Part shown: positions 5,701-6,427 of the stretch, piece by piece
How the letters are laid out: every line of letters begins with the position of its first letter
How positions within the stretch are numbered: position 1 is the stretch's first letter
From: Desulfatirhabdium butyrativorans
GTDB taxonomy: Bacteria > Desulfobacterota > Desulfobacteria > Desulfobacterales > JAIFKL01
Length of the DNA stretch: 6,427 bases
Reading direction: 5' to 3'
Assembly: GCA_022736535.1 (NCBI GenBank)
Contig: DZCT01000292.1
Location: 1-6,427 of the forward strand
Notes under the pieces: generated by a model
The model's database searches: none
Told to the model about the DNA's origin: nothing
What the model saw: only the letters and a program-made list of their open reading frames with translations
Position numbers and translations under genes: made by a program

Positions 5701-6427
5701 TGGAATTGCTCATGGCGGATTGGCGGTTGGCGATTTTCAATGCCTCAACAGCCGATGTCTCGGAATACGAGTTCAGAAACGCTTTGACTTGTTTGGAATT
5801 GCTCATGGTCCCTTGAGCAATGACAATGCCGGGGCATCCGTAGAGCGAGAACAGATGACCGAACAGATAGGCATCGTCAGGCGACGCACCCGGCAGCAGC
5901 GCAAGTGAGAGATTCGGCGCATTTTTCAGCAGCTTTTCCAAGCGAAACCTTTCACCGTTGTCAGTCATTTCCATTGCCGGAAACATCTCAGGGTATTCTC
6001 CCGCACGCGTCGGCACCGAAGTAAACATAGAAACATTTTGAGACAGTAGCAATGTGTGAAAATTCGCAATCGGAAATCGGAAATCAGCAATCTGATCGTA
6101 GGATTTCAATGTCTCATCTAAGGGCGGAATTGACAGCAGCGCGCGTTTGAACGGCTTTCGATTCTTGACAGAACGGACAAAATGCGTTCCGCTCAATGCA
6201 AAAGATTCATGTCCCTGAATTTCAGCCGGATTTTCATAAGCAAGATATATCGAATCTTCATCATGAATATCAAGCTGTTGTAGAGAATCCGCAGTCACCG
6301 CTTTTATCTCATCTCGCGTCAGCGTAAAGAGAATCAATTCCTCATCTTTGACTTTAAAGACTCGAATCAGTTTGCCGTGTTCAGGAAGGTGTTCCATCAC
6401 GTCTATGGCTTCCGCAGGCTCTGCTCC
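2798..6427 (-). CDS. TPR-CHAT protein: degenerate CHAT-like domain, TPR array, C-terminal CHAT protease (N-terminus beyond window)
   Basis: Residue numbers here count from a GTG at 6400. The frame stays open for nine more codons to the window edge, no good ribosome binding site precedes 6400, and the CHAT-like motif appears to begin in those codons, so the true start is probably outside. Residues 1-245 resemble a CHAT fold with both catalytic positions lost. Residues about 262-735 hold some 11 tetratricopeptide repeats with a steady 40-residue pitch (for example starting near 338, 378, 417, 457, 497, 537, 578, 617, 658 and 698). Residues 735-865 are the helical linker seen in TPR-CHAT proteins (AERSRARNFIDLL, then a charged coiled-coil-like stretch). 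Residues about 870-1200 are a full CHAT caspase-like cysteine protease domain: ALLAYYVLPDE, IIPHGSLHYLSYSVL, MASHGEF (His1068), VVLSACQTG (Cys1113), DDVIGLNRAFFYAGA and a final YWGAFTLVGDYE. The catalytic pair is intact. There is no signal peptide or membrane segment in view, so it is probably cytoplasmic. CHAT proteases act in regulated proteolysis and some immunity systems (Csx29 is a TPR-CHAT); the substrate here is unknown. Other family members may be non-proteolytic scaffolds. Confidence 0.9.
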   Translation of the reverse strand, partial: GAEPAEAIDVMEHLPEHGKLIRVFKVKDEELILFTLTRDEIKAVTADSLQQLDIHDEDSIYLAYENPAEIQGHESFALSGTHFVRSVKNRKPFKRALLSIPPLDETLKSYDQIADFRFPIANFHTLLLSQNVSMFTSVPTRAGEYPEMFPAMEMTDNGERFRLEKLLKNAPNLSLALLPGASPDDAYLFGHLFSLYGCPGIVIAQGTMSNSKQVKAFLNSYSETSAVEALKIANRQSAMSNSKWLLLGYHGMTRKEASEFAAKNFESHIVKARNAFADNKAAEALSLFENAILTAKETADFQVYLPNLCRFARESAYKAENTEKAIEYAKLLRDIMTHEKPESEAHAEALLTLGLLYAKVEQYEKAVPALEQAVEMLANLEATEKQAAALADLGIVLENATNYDSALVQFKSAASLSKTSDQKELLAAQYMNIGRIYDLRLSQYALAIQSYTKALSAYRDMRQSADTAQSLLDIGRCFRLLGNFPQADKHYLESFRLAESEKDNLLLMSKIIIEQANNAWYQARYEEAFQLQRKCYRMAKENDFPLMQVISLNTAGLIWWTLGDNRKAYDELKKAMTAAQTLKDRDDEIATTLNNTGMIYRETGQYQEALKAFDDALAIDTRLKSRWAMAYDFRNKALTYLKMGDIESAIPLFEKAVSESHEIGDRVNETKAMLGFGDAFFALGKHNEAKDIYEKTLKLSCEMSLRESEWRALYGLGRAHLVYNDRNTAKKFLSQAVEVVENIRAEIKINQLKDSFVADKLSVYETLVQLIADMGKVTESFEMAERSRARNFIDLLGNQRLSLSRATDQELYNRQQLIKSRIAEHEALLAQSHDDAERNMYRETLRSLRNDLQDVMLEIQAENPQLASLVSVEPIKTDQLLGLLEPGIALLAYYVLPDEIFCWVVQREGIKLFRTHIGRDSLGQAILDFRRMIQNLEPLEEQSEQLFKYLIEPVMPALQYVRILGIIPHGSLHYLSYSVLSDRKHFLIDRFPLFYLPGASVLNYTLSKRVQEKNVNVLAIGNPDLGDAAFDLPFAEYEVDSVKWNFPNITVMTRDKATESWVIRNIGKFGIIYMASHGEFDPVNPLFSAIKLAKDMDADGNLEAAEVFGLKINADMVVLSACQTGLGKVTDGDDVIGLNRAFFYAGAHTIVSTLWRVSDLSTAILIKQFYREYVTQSKAESLRRAILHVKTSYPHPGYWGAFTLVGDYE
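5699..5715 (-). repeat. 17-bp direct repeat inside the TPR-CHAT gene, copy 2
   Basis: The plus strand reads TTTGGAATTGCTCATGG, identical to 5792-5808 and exactly 93 bases (31 codons) away. Both copies are in the same frame and encode MSNSK (residues 230-234 here). This copy abuts a heptamer-type tract at 5718-5738. Confidence 0.8.
5718..5738 (+). repeat. Three heptamer units inside the TPR-CHAT gene
   Basis: The plus strand reads GATTGGC, GGTTGGC, GATTTTC. It is translated on the minus strand as roughly KIANRQS (residues 222-228). The units resemble the heptamers at 6065-6092 in the opposite orientation. Confidence 0.5.
5792..5808 (-). repeat. 17-bp direct repeat inside the TPR-CHAT gene, copy 1
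   Basis: Identical to 5699-5715, encoding MSNSK at residues 199-203. In the alignment with the C-terminal CHAT domain this falls in a loop after the predicted IVIAQG strand. Confidence 0.8.
6065..6092 (-). repeat. Four heptamer units inside the TPR-CHAT gene
   Basis: The plus strand reads CGCAATC, GGAAATC, GGAAATC, AGCAATC: four 7-base units in tandem, two of them identical. On the coding strand they give IADFRFPIAN (residues about 104-113), a self-similar peptide made by reading the heptamer through successive phases. The tract lies just before the lost catalytic-His position of the degenerate CHAT domain. Confidence 0.7.

Noticed and set aside
5270..5908. A 212-codon plus-strand reading frame
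   Set aside because: It lies wholly antisense to the TPR-CHAT gene, whose TPR and pseudo-CHAT reading is clearly protein-like. The antisense product is low in recognisable structure and rich in Cys and Phe, as expected for a shadow frame.
6395..6400. GTG/ATG at 6400/6397 as the true start of the TPR-CHAT gene
   Set aside because: There is no good ribosome binding site, the frame stays open to the edge, and the domain appears to begin upstream. It is not excluded, but treated as less likely than a start outside the window.

Overview
The window is about 6.4 kb of moderate-GC DNA with every credible gene on the minus strand. Read in the direction of transcription, from high to low coordinates, it holds: (1) the C-terminal 1,200 or so residues of a very large TPR-CHAT protein whose frame is still open at the right edge; (2) a 389-base gene-free stretch (2409-2797) packed with nested inverted repeats; (3) a complete O6-alkylguanine-DNA alkyltransferase (Ogt/MGMT type); (4) a secreted substrate-binding protein fused to an OmpA-type peptidoglycan-binding domain; and (5) the first 16 codons of another gene with a signal-peptide-like start and a strong ribosome binding site.

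The organism cannot be named from sequence alone. A Gram-negative cell is implied by the signal peptide plus OmpA-like peptidoglycan anchor. A large TPR-CHAT protein together with abundant intergenic repeat debris, including units that translate to CHPERSEGS/CHFERSEKS-like peptides, suggests a repeat-rich environmental lineage such as Desulfobacterota. This placement is inference.

The substrate-binding/OmpA gene and the partial secreted gene are 30 bases apart and probably form an operon. It may concern a solute captured in the periplasm by a wall-anchored receptor. The alkyltransferase lies 102 bases upstream of that pair and is probably a separate DNA-repair function. The TPR-CHAT gene is separated from the rest by the repeat block, and nothing in the window ties it to the others functionally.

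The most interesting points are these. The visible N-terminal ~245 residues of the TPR-CHAT protein look like a second, degenerate CHAT domain with both catalytic positions lost, giving a pseudoCHAT-TPR-CHAT layout. Heptamer-type repeats have been absorbed into the coding sequence of that pseudo-domain. The 389-base gap is a set of inverted repeats nested inside one another, with a hairpin-rich MITE-like element carrying perfect 19-bp terminal inverted repeats at its core.
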